Shown: in pieces, positions 9,147 to 18,236 of the stretch | How the letters are laid out: the number at the start of each line of letters is the position of its first letter | How positions within the stretch are numbered: the stretch's first letter is position 1 | From: Zavarzinella formosa DSM 19928 | Lineage (GTDB): Bacteria; Planctomycetota; Planctomycetia; Gemmatales; Gemmataceae | Assembly: GCF_000255705.1 (NCBI RefSeq) | Contig: NZ_JH636448.1 | Span: 202,933 to 266,932 of the forward strand | Direction of reading: 5' to 3' | Length of the DNA stretch: 64,000 nt | Program-made: the position numbers and the translations under genes | Notes under the pieces: generated by a model | What the model saw: only the letters and a program-made list of their open reading frames with translations | Database searches by the model: none | Told to the model about the DNA's origin: nothing

Positions 9147-11087
9147 ATGACGTTGCACATGGGAAATCGCCACGACCGTCGCGCTCCCCGTCTTCCCGGC
9201 GAACTGATTGTTCGCAACGGGCCGGATCGGGGTGTCAGCCGGGTTTTGCTGGTGCCCCTGACCCTTGTCGGTTCCGGCGAGGCTTGCGATCTCCGCATTA
9301 TCGACCCCCTCGTCCGCTCTGTTCACTGCGTGATTTCGGTCACCCCCGAGGGGCCGCACCTGCGTTCCGTGGGGGGAAGCACGCTGGTGAACAACACTCC
9401 CTCCTCCAGCCGGATGCTGGCGGCCGGGGATCGGCTGACGATTGGCGAGATCGAACTGGAGATCCGCTGGGCATTTCCGCCGGGGCCGTTTCCGGGTTCC
9501 GGGGCCGGAATTCCGCTGGCGAAACTGGCCGAGGAAGAAGAGTCGCCCGAAGAACCGCCGATGGCGATTCCAGCCCGCAAAAGCGCCCGGCAACATTGGA
9601 AACTGGTGCAGGGACGCGGCCGGTTGTTCCGTGACCGCCTGCGGTTGGAAGCCGAGACAAATCACCAGTTCCGGCAGATCACCGAGGTTCGTCTTGAGGG
9701 GGAATCCCTCCAAGCCGAGGCTCGGACGGCATTGGACGAATTGCGAAAACTCCGGCGACGATTCATCCGGCGTTGGAAACGCCAATGGACGGCCGAACGC
9801 CAGCGGCTGGCTTCGGAAACCGCCCGCCTGAAGGCCGATCGTGCCGCTTTCGACGAAGAGAAGGCCCGTTTCGAGGCCACTCGATCACAAGAGGAGCGGG
9901 CGAGGCAAACGCTCGCCAAGTCCCTGCAAGAATGCCGGGCCAAACGGCAGGCGATGGAAATCGAACTCCAGGCCCGGCAACAAGAACTGGCTGACCGCGA
10001 ACATCTGTTAAACGCGCGGGAAGGATCTCTCACGCGGGAACAAGCCGACTTCGCCAGCCAGCGAGTCGCCTTGGGTCACGAGATCGCCGCGTTGGAAAAC
10101 CGGGTCAACAATCTTCGCGAAGCACTGCCCGCCTCCGAAGCGACCATCCCCCTCCCCCCGGAAACAGTGGTTCCCGAAGAAGCGGTTCCGCTGCATGTTC
10201 TCGCCGACGATCTGGCCGACCAGCAATATTCACTCGGCGAACTCGTGGGCCATGTCGCCCGCGCATTGACGGATGCCCGTTCGCTCGGTTCCAACACGCT
10301 GGAAGAACTAGAAGCGATTCTTCGGAATGTCTTGGGGCAAGAAGAATCCCTCCATGAAACCGCCCGCCAACTACTAACAGAACAAGCCCGATTGGAAACG
10401 TGGCAGGCCCGGTTGCTCGATTCTCAAATCAACCACGAACGGGACGAACAAGACCTCGCCATCCGCGAGCATCGGGTGGAACGATACGAAGGTCGGCTCA
10501 AATCGCTGATTGCTGAATGGCAACGCCGCCGCAAGGCCGAACTGGCGGTGTTTCACGATCAACTGGAACACGCCCGCTTGTTGCGAGACCAAGCCGCCGA
10601 GGCCATTCGCCGGACGGACGACCGGGAGGCCGAACTGGCCGTTCGCCGGGAGACACTGGCCGGCCGGGAACTGGCGGTGGAACTCGCGCGAACGGAACTG
10701 GGAGAATCGGATTCCGAGGCTCTTGCCCGTGGTGAGCGCAAAATCCTCGCCCTGCATGAGGCGAGGGAAGAACGGCTGGAAGAGTTGATTGGCCGGTTGA
10801 AAGAGGAACGGGAGGGATTGGCCGTCTCGTTCCGTCAGGCGACCGAACAATGGGAAGCCCTCGCCCGGCAACAACGAATTCTGGCCCGGAAGCAAACACA
10901 GTTTGACCATCGGGAATACCTCGCCGACCGGGCGACAGGCGACGAGGCGGCCCGTATGATGCAATTACAGGCCGACCGGGCGACGGCCGAACGGCACGCG
11001 GACGAATTGCGGCAGGAACTGACCCGCCTGACAAAGTTCGTCGAACAACTCTCCCGGCCCGACACGGACGCCAAACGGGCGGCGTGA
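9147..11087 (+). CDS. FHA-domain protein with long coiled coil
   Basis: 646 residues from the ATG at 9147, which has GGCGAGGA seven to eight bases upstream. A TTG at 9117 and an ATG at 9129 are less likely starts. Residues 17-105 form an FHA domain: a [12 protein letters not shown] strand, [15 protein letters not shown] in place of the usual IGR loop, VRSVHC at the S-x-x-H position and an Asn pair in [12 protein letters not shown] domains bind phosphothreonine peptides, so partners could be substrates of the Ser/Thr kinases in this window (inference). From residue 150 to the end the protein is almost all charged coiled coil rich in Glu, Arg, Ala and Leu. There is no transmembrane segment or enzyme domain. 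It probably acts as a cytoplasmic scaffold. Confidence 0.85.
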   Translation: MTLHMGNRHDRRAPRLPGELIVRNGPDRGVSRVLLVPLTLVGSGEACDLRIIDPLVRSVHCVISVTPEGPHLRSVGGSTLVNNTPSSSRMLAAGDRLTIGEIELEIRWAFPPGPFPGSGAGIPLAKLAEEEESPEEPPMAIPARKSARQHWKLVQGRGRLFRDRLRLEAETNHQFRQITEVRLEGESLQAEARTALDELRKLRRRFIRRWKRQWTAERQRLASETARLKADRAAFDEEKARFEATRSQEERARQTLAKSLQECRAKRQAMEIELQARQQELADREHLLNAREGSLTREQADFASQRVALGHEIAALENRVNNLREALPASEATIPLPPETVVPEEAVPLHVLADDLADQQYSLGELVGHVARALTDARSLGSNTLEELEAILRNVLGQEESLHETARQLLTEQARLETWQARLLDSQINHERDEQDLAIREHRVERYEGRLKSLIAEWQRRRKAELAVFHDQLEHARLLRDQAAEAIRRTDDREAELAVRRETLAGRELAVELARTELGESDSEALARGERKILALHEAREERLEELIGRLKEEREGLAVSFRQATEQWEALARQQRILARKQTQFDHREYLADRATGDEAARMMQLQADRATAERHADELRQELTRLTKFVEQLSRPDTDAKRAA

Positions 11088-11146
11088 CTCCCTGCAATCC
11101 GGCGGGGTTATCGGGAACCACACGGCATCACACCAGCGGCACGCCG

Positions 11147-12565
11147 ATGAACCCTCTCCGCGACTGGCAGCAGCAACTCACCCGGCGCCACTTCCTCGGC
11201 CGGGCCACCCTCGGCACGGCGGCCCTCGCCACCTTGTTCCAGCAGGATGGTTTTGCCGGAAGCCTCACTCACTTTGCCCCCAAGGCGAAGCGGGTGATTT
11301 ACCTGTTCCAATCCGGCGGGCCGTCCCACTTGGAACTCTGGGACCACAAGCCGAAACTGGCAAAACTCACCGGCACGGAACTCCCCGATTCGATCCGCAA
11401 CGGGCAACGCCTCACTGGCATGACCTCCGGGCAGAAGAGCTTCCCGGTCATCGCCTCGAAATTCAAGTTCACGCAACAGGGCAAAAACGGCACATGGGTC
11501 AGCGAGTTGCTGCCGCACACCGGCAAGATCATTGATGAGTTGTGCGTCATCAAGTCCGTAAACACGGAGGCGATCAATCACGACCCGGCCATCACCTTCA
11601 TGCAAACGGGTTCACAACAACCCGGCCGGCCGTCGTTCGGATCATGGCTCAGTTACGGTTTGGGAAGTGAATCGAAAGACCTCCCGGCATTCGTCGTGAT
11701 GATTTCCCACGGGACGGGGAGCGACGCCAATCAGGGATTGCTCGACCGCTTGTGGGGCAGTGGATTTTTGCCGTCAAGCCATCAGGGGGTGAAGCTTCGC
11801 GGCGGCCGCGACCCGGTGTTGTATCTCTCCGACCCGCCCGGCATCGATCGCGAGATGCGAAAGCAAATGCTCGACGGCATCGCCAAGCTGAACCAGCTTC
11901 AACTGGAAAAAGACGGCGACCCGGAGATTCAAACCCGCATCGCCCAATACGAAATGGCCTTCAAGATGCAGGCCAGCGTGCCAGAACTGACGGACGTTTC
12001 CAAAGAACCCGCGAACGTGATGGACTCCTACGGCCCGGACGTGAAAAAACCGGGGAGTTTCGCCGCCAATTGCCTGCTGGCCCGCCGTCTCGTCGAGCGG
12101 GGCGTTCGCTTTGTGCAACTTTATCACCGAGGCTGGGACAACCACGGCAGTTTGCCCTCGAACATCCCCAAGCAGTGCAAGGACATCGACCAACCATCCG
12201 CCGCCTTGGTCGCCGACTTGAAGCAACGCGGAATGCTCGATGACACGCTGGTGATTTGGGGCGGCGAATTTGGCCGCACGGTATATGGCCAGGGGGGCAA
12301 TCAAGCCGACTACGGCCGTGACCACCACGGCCGCTGTTTCACCATGTGGGCGGCCGGCGGCGGCATGAAACCCGGCCTCGTCCACGGGGAGACAGACGAC
12401 TTCGGCTACAACATCGTGAAAGACCCGGTTCATGTTCACGATCTGCACGCCACGCTTTTGCACTGCTTGGGGATCGATCACGAACGACTGGTCTTCCAGC
12501 ATCAGGGCCGTGATTACCGCCTGACGGATGTTCACGGCAAAGTCGTCAAAGCCGTGCTGGCATAA
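11147..12565 (+). CDS. DUF1501 family protein with Tat signal
   Basis: 472 residues from the ATG at 11147. An upstream GTG at 11084 would overlap the preceding gene and put an odd 21-residue leader before the signal, so I reject it. Residues 13-35 hold a twin-arginine signal, [19 protein letters not shown]. The body matches DUF1501, an abundant planctomycete family with an alkaline-phosphatase/sulfatase-like fold: [21 protein letters not shown], then [20 protein letters not shown], a GWDNHG motif, [10 protein letters not shown] and [14 protein letters not shown]. Its precise reaction is not known. The gene often sits beside DUF1549/DUF1553 cytochrome-like genes, but here it stands alone. It is probably exported folded. 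Confidence 0.9.
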   Translation: MNPLRDWQQQLTRRHFLGRATLGTAALATLFQQDGFAGSLTHFAPKAKRVIYLFQSGGPSHLELWDHKPKLAKLTGTELPDSIRNGQRLTGMTSGQKSFPVIASKFKFTQQGKNGTWVSELLPHTGKIIDELCVIKSVNTEAINHDPAITFMQTGSQQPGRPSFGSWLSYGLGSESKDLPAFVVMISHGTGSDANQGLLDRLWGSGFLPSSHQGVKLRGGRDPVLYLSDPPGIDREMRKQMLDGIAKLNQLQLEKDGDPEIQTRIAQYEMAFKMQASVPELTDVSKEPANVMDSYGPDVKKPGSFAANCLLARRLVERGVRFVQLYHRGWDNHGSLPSNIPKQCKDIDQPSAALVADLKQRGMLDDTLVIWGGEFGRTVYGQGGNQADYGRDHHGRCFTMWAAGGGMKPGLVHGETDDFGYNIVKDPVHVHDLHATLLHCLGIDHERLVFQHQGRDYRLTDVHGKVVKAVLA

Positions 12566-12572
12566 GGCCCGA

Positions 12573-12971
12573 TTACTTCGGCGGCAGCGGCAGACTCGGG
12601 ATCGCGTTCTTGCCGTCCTTTGGGGCCGGGCAATAATCCTTGTCTTCGTAGTCCTGATACTTGGTCTCGGTGGCGTCGATGTGCTGCCAGTACATCGCCT
12701 TTTGATCGTATTTCGGATTACCGGGGACGGCGCATCGCGCCCACGGCTTCTGTTGTTCGTTATAGAAGTAGGCCCAATTCTTCCGGTCGTTGTCGCCGTA
12801 GTAGACCACCACGTTTTGCACGGCTGGCTTGTTGGCCCTCGTGACGTATTTGTACTCGCAACTATAAGTCTTCGTCTTTTCGTCCTTCACCCACGGGGTG
12901 TACTGATCGGCTCGCAGGCTTCCCGTCAACAGAAGCAGGCCCGTCACGGCGGCGATGGTCGCGTTTCGCAT
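12573..12971 (-). CDS. Small exported protein of unknown function
   Basis: 132 residues. The N-terminus MRNATIAAVTGLLLLTGSLR is a signal peptide, with likely cleavage after LRA. The mature part is rich in Tyr, Lys and Trp (YSCEYKYV, NVVVYYGDNDRKNWAYFYN, MYWQHID) and has three cysteines (CEYKY, RCAVPG, YCPAP). I do not recognise the family. GAGAGA lies about six bases before the ATG. It converges with the DUF1501 gene, with only 7 bp between the two stop codons. Confidence 0.65.
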   Translation of the reverse strand: MRNATIAAVTGLLLLTGSLRADQYTPWVKDEKTKTYSCEYKYVTRANKPAVQNVVVYYGDNDRKNWAYFYNEQQKPWARCAVPGNPKYDQKAMYWQHIDATETKYQDYEDKDYCPAPKDGKNAIPSLPLPPK

Positions 12972-13349
12972 CAGATATCTCTCAAAATAAGTTTGATTTT
13001 GCCGGACATCAATGACGGCGAATCATCATGCCCCTGCCAGGCACAACGCCGACTGTAGCCGGATCTTTCTTGGGATTCAAAATTATTTTCGGGAGATTCC
13101 CCATGCCAGCGCAAAGCCCGAAAAAGAATAGGCATGATTCCTGATGGCTTGTGACACTTTTGTTGAAAAATCCCGAAATATTCCGCAGAGTCACGCGCAT
13201 CTTTTTCCGGTCCGGGCTTTTCACCGCCTTCTCTGCTTCTTTTGCGGAACTTTCTCTTGAAAGCAATCAACCCCGCCTGTTACCCTTGGGACTGATCCCA
13301 TTGATGACGACTCGTGAAACACCTGCCGACAAGTATTTGGAAGGATCAT
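12972..13349. other. Divergent intergenic region upstream of the sigma factor gene
   Basis: 378 bp with no credible gene. Short open frames on the minus strand here (13009-13270) have no ribosome site and unnatural composition. It should contain promoters for the small exported protein and for the sigma/kinase operon. No clear boxes could be assigned. Confidence 0.55.
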
Positions 13350-13928
13350 ATGGAGGCGCTTTTGCTTCTCGCCCTTCGGGGAGATTCTGCGGCATTAAAC
13401 CAGCTATTCGCCACGATTCGTCCTGAAATACGGGCCAACTGCCATGGGATCATTCCACCGAGACTTCGGCCGAAGGCTGACTCTTCAGACGTCGCCCAAA
13501 TTACCCTGCAGGCGGCGTTCAAGGACTTCGCCACTTTTCGGGGCGCAACGATCAGCGAGTTTCGGGCCTGGCTTTGCGGAATCCAACACAACAAATCCCT
13601 GTCCCTGATCGAGCGATTTGGGACGAAAAGCCGGGATGCCACCAAAGAAGTTTCCCTGGCGGCCATCCAGACAATCCCGGAGAAAACCGTCCAAGAAGAC
13701 ACCTTGGAAACCCGTGAACTCTTGGAAACGGGCAAGCGCTTGTTTGGGGAGCTTTCCGAACCGGATCGCACCATTCTCACGCTAAAGGACGAACAATCGC
13801 TGGAGTACGGGCAAATTGCCGAAATGCTCGGGGAAACCGAACAGACTTTGCGCCAACGCTATTTTCGGGCGAAAAACCGATTGCTGAAGAAGATTGAAGG
13901 GGTCGCGAAGGATGGGGAAGCGACATGA
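13350..13928 (+). CDS. ECF-type RNA polymerase sigma factor
   Basis: 192 residues from the ATG at 13350, which has GGAAGGA eight bases upstream. Another in-frame ATG at 13314 lacks a ribosome site. Region 2 covers about residues 5-75 (LLALRGDSAALNQLFATIRPE, DSSDVAQITLQAAFKDFATFRG, FRAWLCGIQHNK). Region 4 is a helix-turn-helix at about 125-185 (LSEPDRTILTLKDEQSLEYG, IAEMLGETEQTLRQRYFRAK). ECF sigma factors recruit RNA polymerase to a small stress or signal regulon. The stop codon overlaps the ATG of the next gene (ATGA), a Ser/Thr kinase. That pairing is a recurrent planctomycete arrangement in which the kinase probably regulates the sigma factor; no anti-sigma gene is adjacent. Confidence 0.9.
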   Translation: MEALLLLALRGDSAALNQLFATIRPEIRANCHGIIPPRLRPKADSSDVAQITLQAAFKDFATFRGATISEFRAWLCGIQHNKSLSLIERFGTKSRDATKEVSLAAIQTIPEKTVQEDTLETRELLETGKRLFGELSEPDRTILTLKDEQSLEYGQIAEMLGETEQTLRQRYFRAKNRLLKKIEGVAKDGEAT

Positions 13929-16900
13929 TCGACGATTCATTCGATGGAACATTCCATGACTCGTCTTTGCCGAAGCGGATCGCCGGTTTTGAAATCAAGT
14001 CAGAACTCGGCCGGGGCAGGTTTGGGGTCGTTTACCTTGGGTATGACGGGGAATTTAATCGCCAGGTTGCCATCAAGCAACCGCTGTTGCTCGCCATGCT
14101 GGACGAATCGGCCCGGCGGCGGTTCTTGCGAGAAGCGGAGATTGCGTCCCGGTTGGATCACCCGAATATTGTGGCCGTCCACTCTGTTGACGAAAGCGAC
14201 GGGGTTCCCTTTATCGTTTCTGAATATGTGGAGGGATCCAATCTTTCGGAATGGCTTGACAATCGCGGCAGCGAGCCGGTTCCAATCAACGAAGCCGTCG
14301 AGTTGCTCCGGCAAATCGCCGACGGGATTGCCCTCGCCCATCAACGCGGGATATTACACCGGGATATCAAGCCGGAGAATATCCTGGTCGGCCCGGACGG
14401 ACGGAATCCCCGTGTCACGGATTTTGGATTGGGGCGAGTCATTGAGGAGGACGACTCGTTGTCCGCGAGCCACGCCATCATTGGAACGCCCAGTCATATG
14501 TCCCCCGAACAGGCGGCCGGAAGGCGAAACGAGGTTGATGTCCGGAGTGAAGTCTGGTCGCTCGGAGTCGTTCTATATCGACTGTTGACCGGCCGGATGC
14601 CATTTGAATCCAAGAACCATGCCGCCATCCTGGTCGAAATCCTGTCAAGCCCCGTGCCGCCGTTGCGTTCATTTCGGCGAGAGATTTCCGCGGATTTGGA
14701 GGCGGTCTGCCAGAAATGCCTGCAAAAAGAACCAGCGCAACGTTATCAAAGCGCCCTTGATCTCATCAGGGATTTGAAATGTGTCCGACACGGCGAACCA
14801 ACCTATTTTGCCCGGCCGCGTTCCAAGTTCTCAATGGCTTGGTCTTGGGTGACGCGACACCCGACAAGTTCGCTGTTGGCGGGGTTGTCACTCATGACCG
14901 TGATCGCCGGCCCGGTCTCCTGGTCGGCTTATCAGAACATGCAACTTGAGGTCGAGACCAAGGAGCAATTGGCGAAACAAGAGCAACTGAACACCCGGTT
15001 CGTCACGCTGACCGGCGATGTTCGGCAGCGAATCGTCCGGCAACCGCCGGGTTGGATTGAGGCCAACAAGGCGGATTTTCAAGAACTGGCAGGCATGCCG
15101 CAATTCCCGGCGAACGCTCCCGTGGTGCGGGATGATTGGTTTGCCACGCTGATTGCCGAGGAATGGGAGCAAATCCCGTGGGAGGTTCCCGAGGGACATT
15201 ACGATTACTTTGCCGAATCACCGGACGGCAACTGGTTTGCCATTATTCAGACTCGCGCGGATTTGAATCCAACGATTGAAGTTTATTTATACAACGCCCT
15301 TACTCTGACGCGGGTTCACACTTTCCAACTTCCAGTCAAACCGGCCAAATCCAACTCGAACTTCGACAATCCTGTCGATGGAGGCAAAGCGCTAACCTTC
15401 TCCCCGGACGGCAACAAACTGTATGCCAGCACCCGCAGCGGCTGGGTGTATGTTTGCGAAACGAGTGACGGCCAAGTCAGCGGGGGGTGGGAGGCATTTG
15501 ACGAATTCATCGGTGACATCGAAGCCTCGCCGGATGGAAGCCGACTCTATGTGTGCGGTCGGTTCAGCAATGTGCTCCGGGCGTTTTCGGCGAGAGTGCC
15601 GGGAATACTTCTGGCTGAGAGCGATCCCCCGGACGGTGAATCCGAACCGGACATGGATCAGGCGATCATGTGCCACCCGGACCGAAATCATCTGCATTTT
15701 TCCAGCGGCAAAAATCGTCCCTGGCGATTGGACCCCGTCACGCTTGAACCGGCGGGATTGCCGCCGACTTCTCCTGATGAGATGAAGAAATTGTGGCCGC
15801 AGCTGGCTCGAAAATCGGCGTGGCTGCCAAAGCGTGATTGGCTGGTGTCGCTGGCCGGCGACCAAGTCGAGTTTATTGATTCCGACCATCTGACACTCAC
15901 AGATGGATCGTCTGATTTAAATCGGTTTGCCGGGCAGGCGGGCCTGTCGATCGTCACGCTATCGGATGACGGCCGATATCTCGCCGTGGGCAGCCGGGAG
16001 AACATCTTGATTTGGGATCTGTTGCGACGGGATGTCGCCACCCGTCTTGTTGGCCCCGACCGACCCCGGTTGAATTTTCTATCCGGCGGCAATCATTTGC
16101 TGATCTTGGGACAGTCGCCCAAGGCTTATCAACGCCGCCGGTCCCCGTATTGTCATGTGATCGCCGGTTCCCCCATGCTTATTAACCGTTTTGCCTTGCT
16201 TAATGGCCGGAATGAATTGTTGACGATGAGCAACGCCCGCCCGGATCGACATAATAGTCGCGGCATTTTGTGGAACACCACCACCGGAGATTGGATTCAA
16301 GAGGTGATTGCCCATTGCGTCGTGCGAATCGACGAGGATTTCGCCCTCGCCCCCGACAACCGCCGCCTTGTGGCCAGCCTGGGGAAAAACTGGCTGCACA
16401 TTGCCGGGTGGTATCCTCGCACAGACAGCGAAGCGGAAACAGGCAACCGGGTCGTGGACTCTTCCCAAGCCAGGGTGTTCACCTCGGATGGAGATTCGTT
16501 CTGGAACATTGTCAAGAACCGGCTGGAAAAGCGGTCGGCGAAGAATTTCAACATCATCGGCGAGTCGGAGTCGTTAAAACTGACGACCGTGGACCAACGT
16601 TATAATTGTTTGGCTTTGTCTCGAAAACGACTGGTGGCCGGCCGGGGCACGGGCGTGATCGATTTGTTCGATGAAGTCACCGGGGCACACCTTTCCAGCA
16701 TTCTCGTCAGCAAGGAACAAATCTTCGCCCTCGCGGAATTTGCCGACGGCCGTCTGCTGGCGTCAGACGCAATCGGAAACATTCACATTGTTAATGCGAC
16801 GACCAAGGAAGTGACTACCCTGCCAAATCAACACAAAGGCCGTGTCCCCGGCCTGGCCGTTCACCCCAATCAGACCACCCTTGTCACCGGCGGCATCGAC

Positions 16901-17095
16901 GGCCAACTGATCGTGTGGAAACAGACGGCCGACAATGGCTGGACTCCCTTCGCCCGCCTCCCCGCCAACGGCCAGCCCGTCCGCCAGGCGGAATTCAACT
17001 CCGACGGAAACCGCCTGTACGTTTTGCTGGACCGGTCGCATCACGTGCTGGTGTGGCAATTAGACCGGTTGCCGGAGGAGTTGGGGTTTGACTGA
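13925..17095 (+). CDS. Membrane Ser/Thr protein kinase with WD40-like C-terminal domain
   Basis: 1,056 residues, starting inside the sigma-factor stop codon (ATGA). The kinase domain covers about 22-290: Gly loop LGRGRFGVVYLG, VAIKQP with the ATP lysine, catalytic HRDIKPEN (His145, Asp147), DFGLGR, and SPEQ in place of APE. The residue before VWSLG is Glu (RSEVWSLG), where most kinases have Asp. A transmembrane helix lies at about 318-338 (SSLLAGLSLMTVIAGPVSW). The external part of about 700 residues has degenerate WD40-like blades, such as FSPDGNKLYASTRSGWVYV, LSDDGRYLAVGSRENILIWD and VHPNQTTLVTGGIDGQLIVW. The likely role is to sense something with the propeller and control the coupled sigma factor by phosphorylation. 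The architecture is seen directly; the role is inference. Confidence 0.92.
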   Translation: MIDDSFDGTFHDSSLPKRIAGFEIKSELGRGRFGVVYLGYDGEFNRQVAIKQPLLLAMLDESARRRFLREAEIASRLDHPNIVAVHSVDESDGVPFIVSEYVEGSNLSEWLDNRGSEPVPINEAVELLRQIADGIALAHQRGILHRDIKPENILVGPDGRNPRVTDFGLGRVIEEDDSLSASHAIIGTPSHMSPEQAAGRRNEVDVRSEVWSLGVVLYRLLTGRMPFESKNHAAILVEILSSPVPPLRSFRREISADLEAVCQKCLQKEPAQRYQSALDLIRDLKCVRHGEPTYFARPRSKFSMAWSWVTRHPTSSLLAGLSLMTVIAGPVSWSAYQNMQLEVETKEQLAKQEQLNTRFVTLTGDVRQRIVRQPPGWIEANKADFQELAGMPQFPANAPVVRDDWFATLIAEEWEQIPWEVPEGHYDYFAESPDGNWFAIIQTRADLNPTIEVYLYNALTLTRVHTFQLPVKPAKSNSNFDNPVDGGKALTFSPDGNKLYASTRSGWVYVCETSDGQVSGGWEAFDEFIGDIEASPDGSRLYVCGRFSNVLRAFSARVPGILLAESDPPDGESEPDMDQAIMCHPDRNHLHFSSGKNRPWRLDPVTLEPAGLPPTSPDEMKKLWPQLARKSAWLPKRDWLVSLAGDQVEFIDSDHLTLTDGSSDLNRFAGQAGLSIVTLSDDGRYLAVGSRENILIWDLLRRDVATRLVGPDRPRLNFLSGGNHLLILGQSPKAYQRRRSPYCHVIAGSPMLINRFALLNGRNELLTMSNARPDRHNSRGILWNTTTGDWIQEVIAHCVVRIDEDFALAPDNRRLVASLGKNWLHIAGWYPRTDSEAETGNRVVDSSQARVFTSDGDSFWNIVKNRLEKRSAKNFNIIGESESLKLTTVDQRYNCLALSRKRLVAGRGTGVIDLFDEVTGAHLSSILVSKEQIFALAEFADGRLLASDAIGNIHIVNATTKEVTTLPNQHKGRVPGLAVHPNQTTLVTGGIDGQLIVWKQTADNGWTPFARLPANGQPVRQAEFNSDGNRLYVLLDRSHHVLVWQLDRLPEELGFD

Positions 17096-17115
17096 TGAAC
17101 ACGCGGTCAGCGAAT

Positions 17116-17574
17116 TTATTTCTTTGGGGCTGTTGGATTTTTGGGATTTATCGGCACCAACGGCCAGTTTCCGGGAATGGCCTCCTGACAAAGCGTGAAT
17201 ATGATTTTTCCACCATCAATTTCCGCAGGTTTATTTTTGAAAATAAAACTAACGGTCACATTCTTTGCTTTCGCATAACTTTTTACCAAAACCACAGGGT
17301 ATTCGTCACCAATTCTGTCGATTTCCACAAGACCACCGATGGCGGGCGATCCCGAGCCTGTTTCGACAATGCAAGCCCAGATCCAGAATTGCTGCTGGCC
17401 GGGAACAGGCTTTGCCGGAGAGGCATAGACTTGATTGAATTTTGTTTCAAATTCCAACTGTCGAATCTGCATCACCGGCGTGATTGCCTTTTCTTCCGCC
17501 GCCACATGGCAATCATGAACTCCGATAACAGTTGTGGACACCAACATTATGATCGGGCTGACCCAATTGTTCAT
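17116..17574 (-). CDS. Small exported hypothetical protein
   Basis: 152 residues. A hydrophobic N-terminus MNNWVSPIIMLVSTTVIGV indicates a signal peptide. The mature part holds beta-strand-like segments (QQFWIWACIVETGSG, EYPVVLVKSYAKAKNVTVSFIF) and ends in a Pro/Lys-rich tail. The family is not recognised. It converges with the kinase gene, with 20 bp between stops. GAGCGAGG lies just upstream of the ATG. Confidence 0.6.
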   Translation of the reverse strand: MNNWVSPIIMLVSTTVIGVHDCHVAAEEKAITPVMQIRQLEFETKFNQVYASPAKPVPGQQQFWIWACIVETGSGSPAIGGLVEIDRIGDEYPVVLVKSYAKAKNVTVSFIFKNKPAEIDGGKIIFTLCQEAIPGNWPLVPINPKNPTAPKK

Positions 17575-17744
17575 GGCCTCGCTCTCCAGATGGTTGATTG
17601 ATGAAAATGATACATACTCACGTGGAAAACCTGTCAGCTTCCTGCGGTCTTCCGCAATGCCCGATCCGGCGAGTGTGATCTACCCAATCAGTCTCACAAA
17701 AAATTGCATGAATGCGGTGGCTCCTGTGTGATTCAGGGCAAACA

Positions 17745-18155
17745 CTATTTCTTAACCATTTCCAATTCGATGTCCTTGATTTCGACAATCCGGCCCGTTC
17801 GGGAGTCGATCGCCTTGATAGCGATCTTTCCGTTCGACTTCTCGATCTCGGCAAGAATGTCGGCCGGCTTGAGGGTCTTTGTTCCATTCACCTCGGTGAT
17901 GATGTCATTTGCTTCCAACCGGTTTTTTGAGGCGGGAGAATCCGCGATCACTTCGAGGATCTGGCAGCCCCGGTAGGTGATTTGGTCGATCATCACCCGG
18001 ACAGGCGCGACAGTCACCCCCAATTTTCCTTTGGGGATGATGTAAGATCCCGATTTTTCAGGAATGACAACCAATGTCTTTTCCTGCGAGAACGAAATGC
18101 CCGAGAAGATCAGCGCCGTCAAACAGAACAGTTTCAAATGCATTTTGGCCAGCAT
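17745..18155 (-). CDS. Exported single-PDZ-domain protein
   Basis: 136 residues. The signal peptide is MLAKMHLKLFCLTALIFSGISFS. The mature protein is essentially one PDZ domain: GKLGVTVAP as the carboxylate-binding loop, ILEVIADSPASKNRLEANDIITEVNGTK as the core, and PADILAEIEKSNGKIAI. PDZ domains bind protein C-termini. In bacteria they usually accompany a protease domain, but none is present here. It may be an adaptor or a secreted modulator (inference). GAGG lies eight bases before the ATG. It lies downstream of the Cys-rich TIGR03000 gene on the same strand, but a strong hairpin at 18196-18227 separates them, so it may have its own promoter. Confidence 0.78.
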   Translation of the reverse strand: MLAKMHLKLFCLTALIFSGISFSQEKTLVVIPEKSGSYIIPKGKLGVTVAPVRVMIDQITYRGCQILEVIADSPASKNRLEANDIITEVNGTKTLKPADILAEIEKSNGKIAIKAIDSRTGRIVEIKDIELEMVKK

Positions 18156-18195
18156 GAAAACACCTCGCTAATAAGATCGAAAGGGATTTCGAGAC

Positions 18196-18227
18196 AAAGC
18201 AGGCCCGATGTCTGTCGGGCCTGCTTT
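18196..18227 (-). terminator. Likely intrinsic terminator of the TIGR03000 gene
   Basis: A perfect 13-bp stem, AAAGCAGGCCCGA with TCGGGCCTGCTTT, and a 6-base loop, starting 10 bp after the minus-strand stop codon at 18237. The stem is rich in GC and flanked by A/T triplets. The T-tract is short, so efficiency is uncertain. Confidence 0.75.
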
Positions 18228-18236
18228 GAAGTCACC

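Noticed and set aside
13009-13270. Minus-strand small frames upstream of the sigma factor gene
   Set aside because: No ribosome site, no conserved pattern, and they lie in a divergent promoter region.
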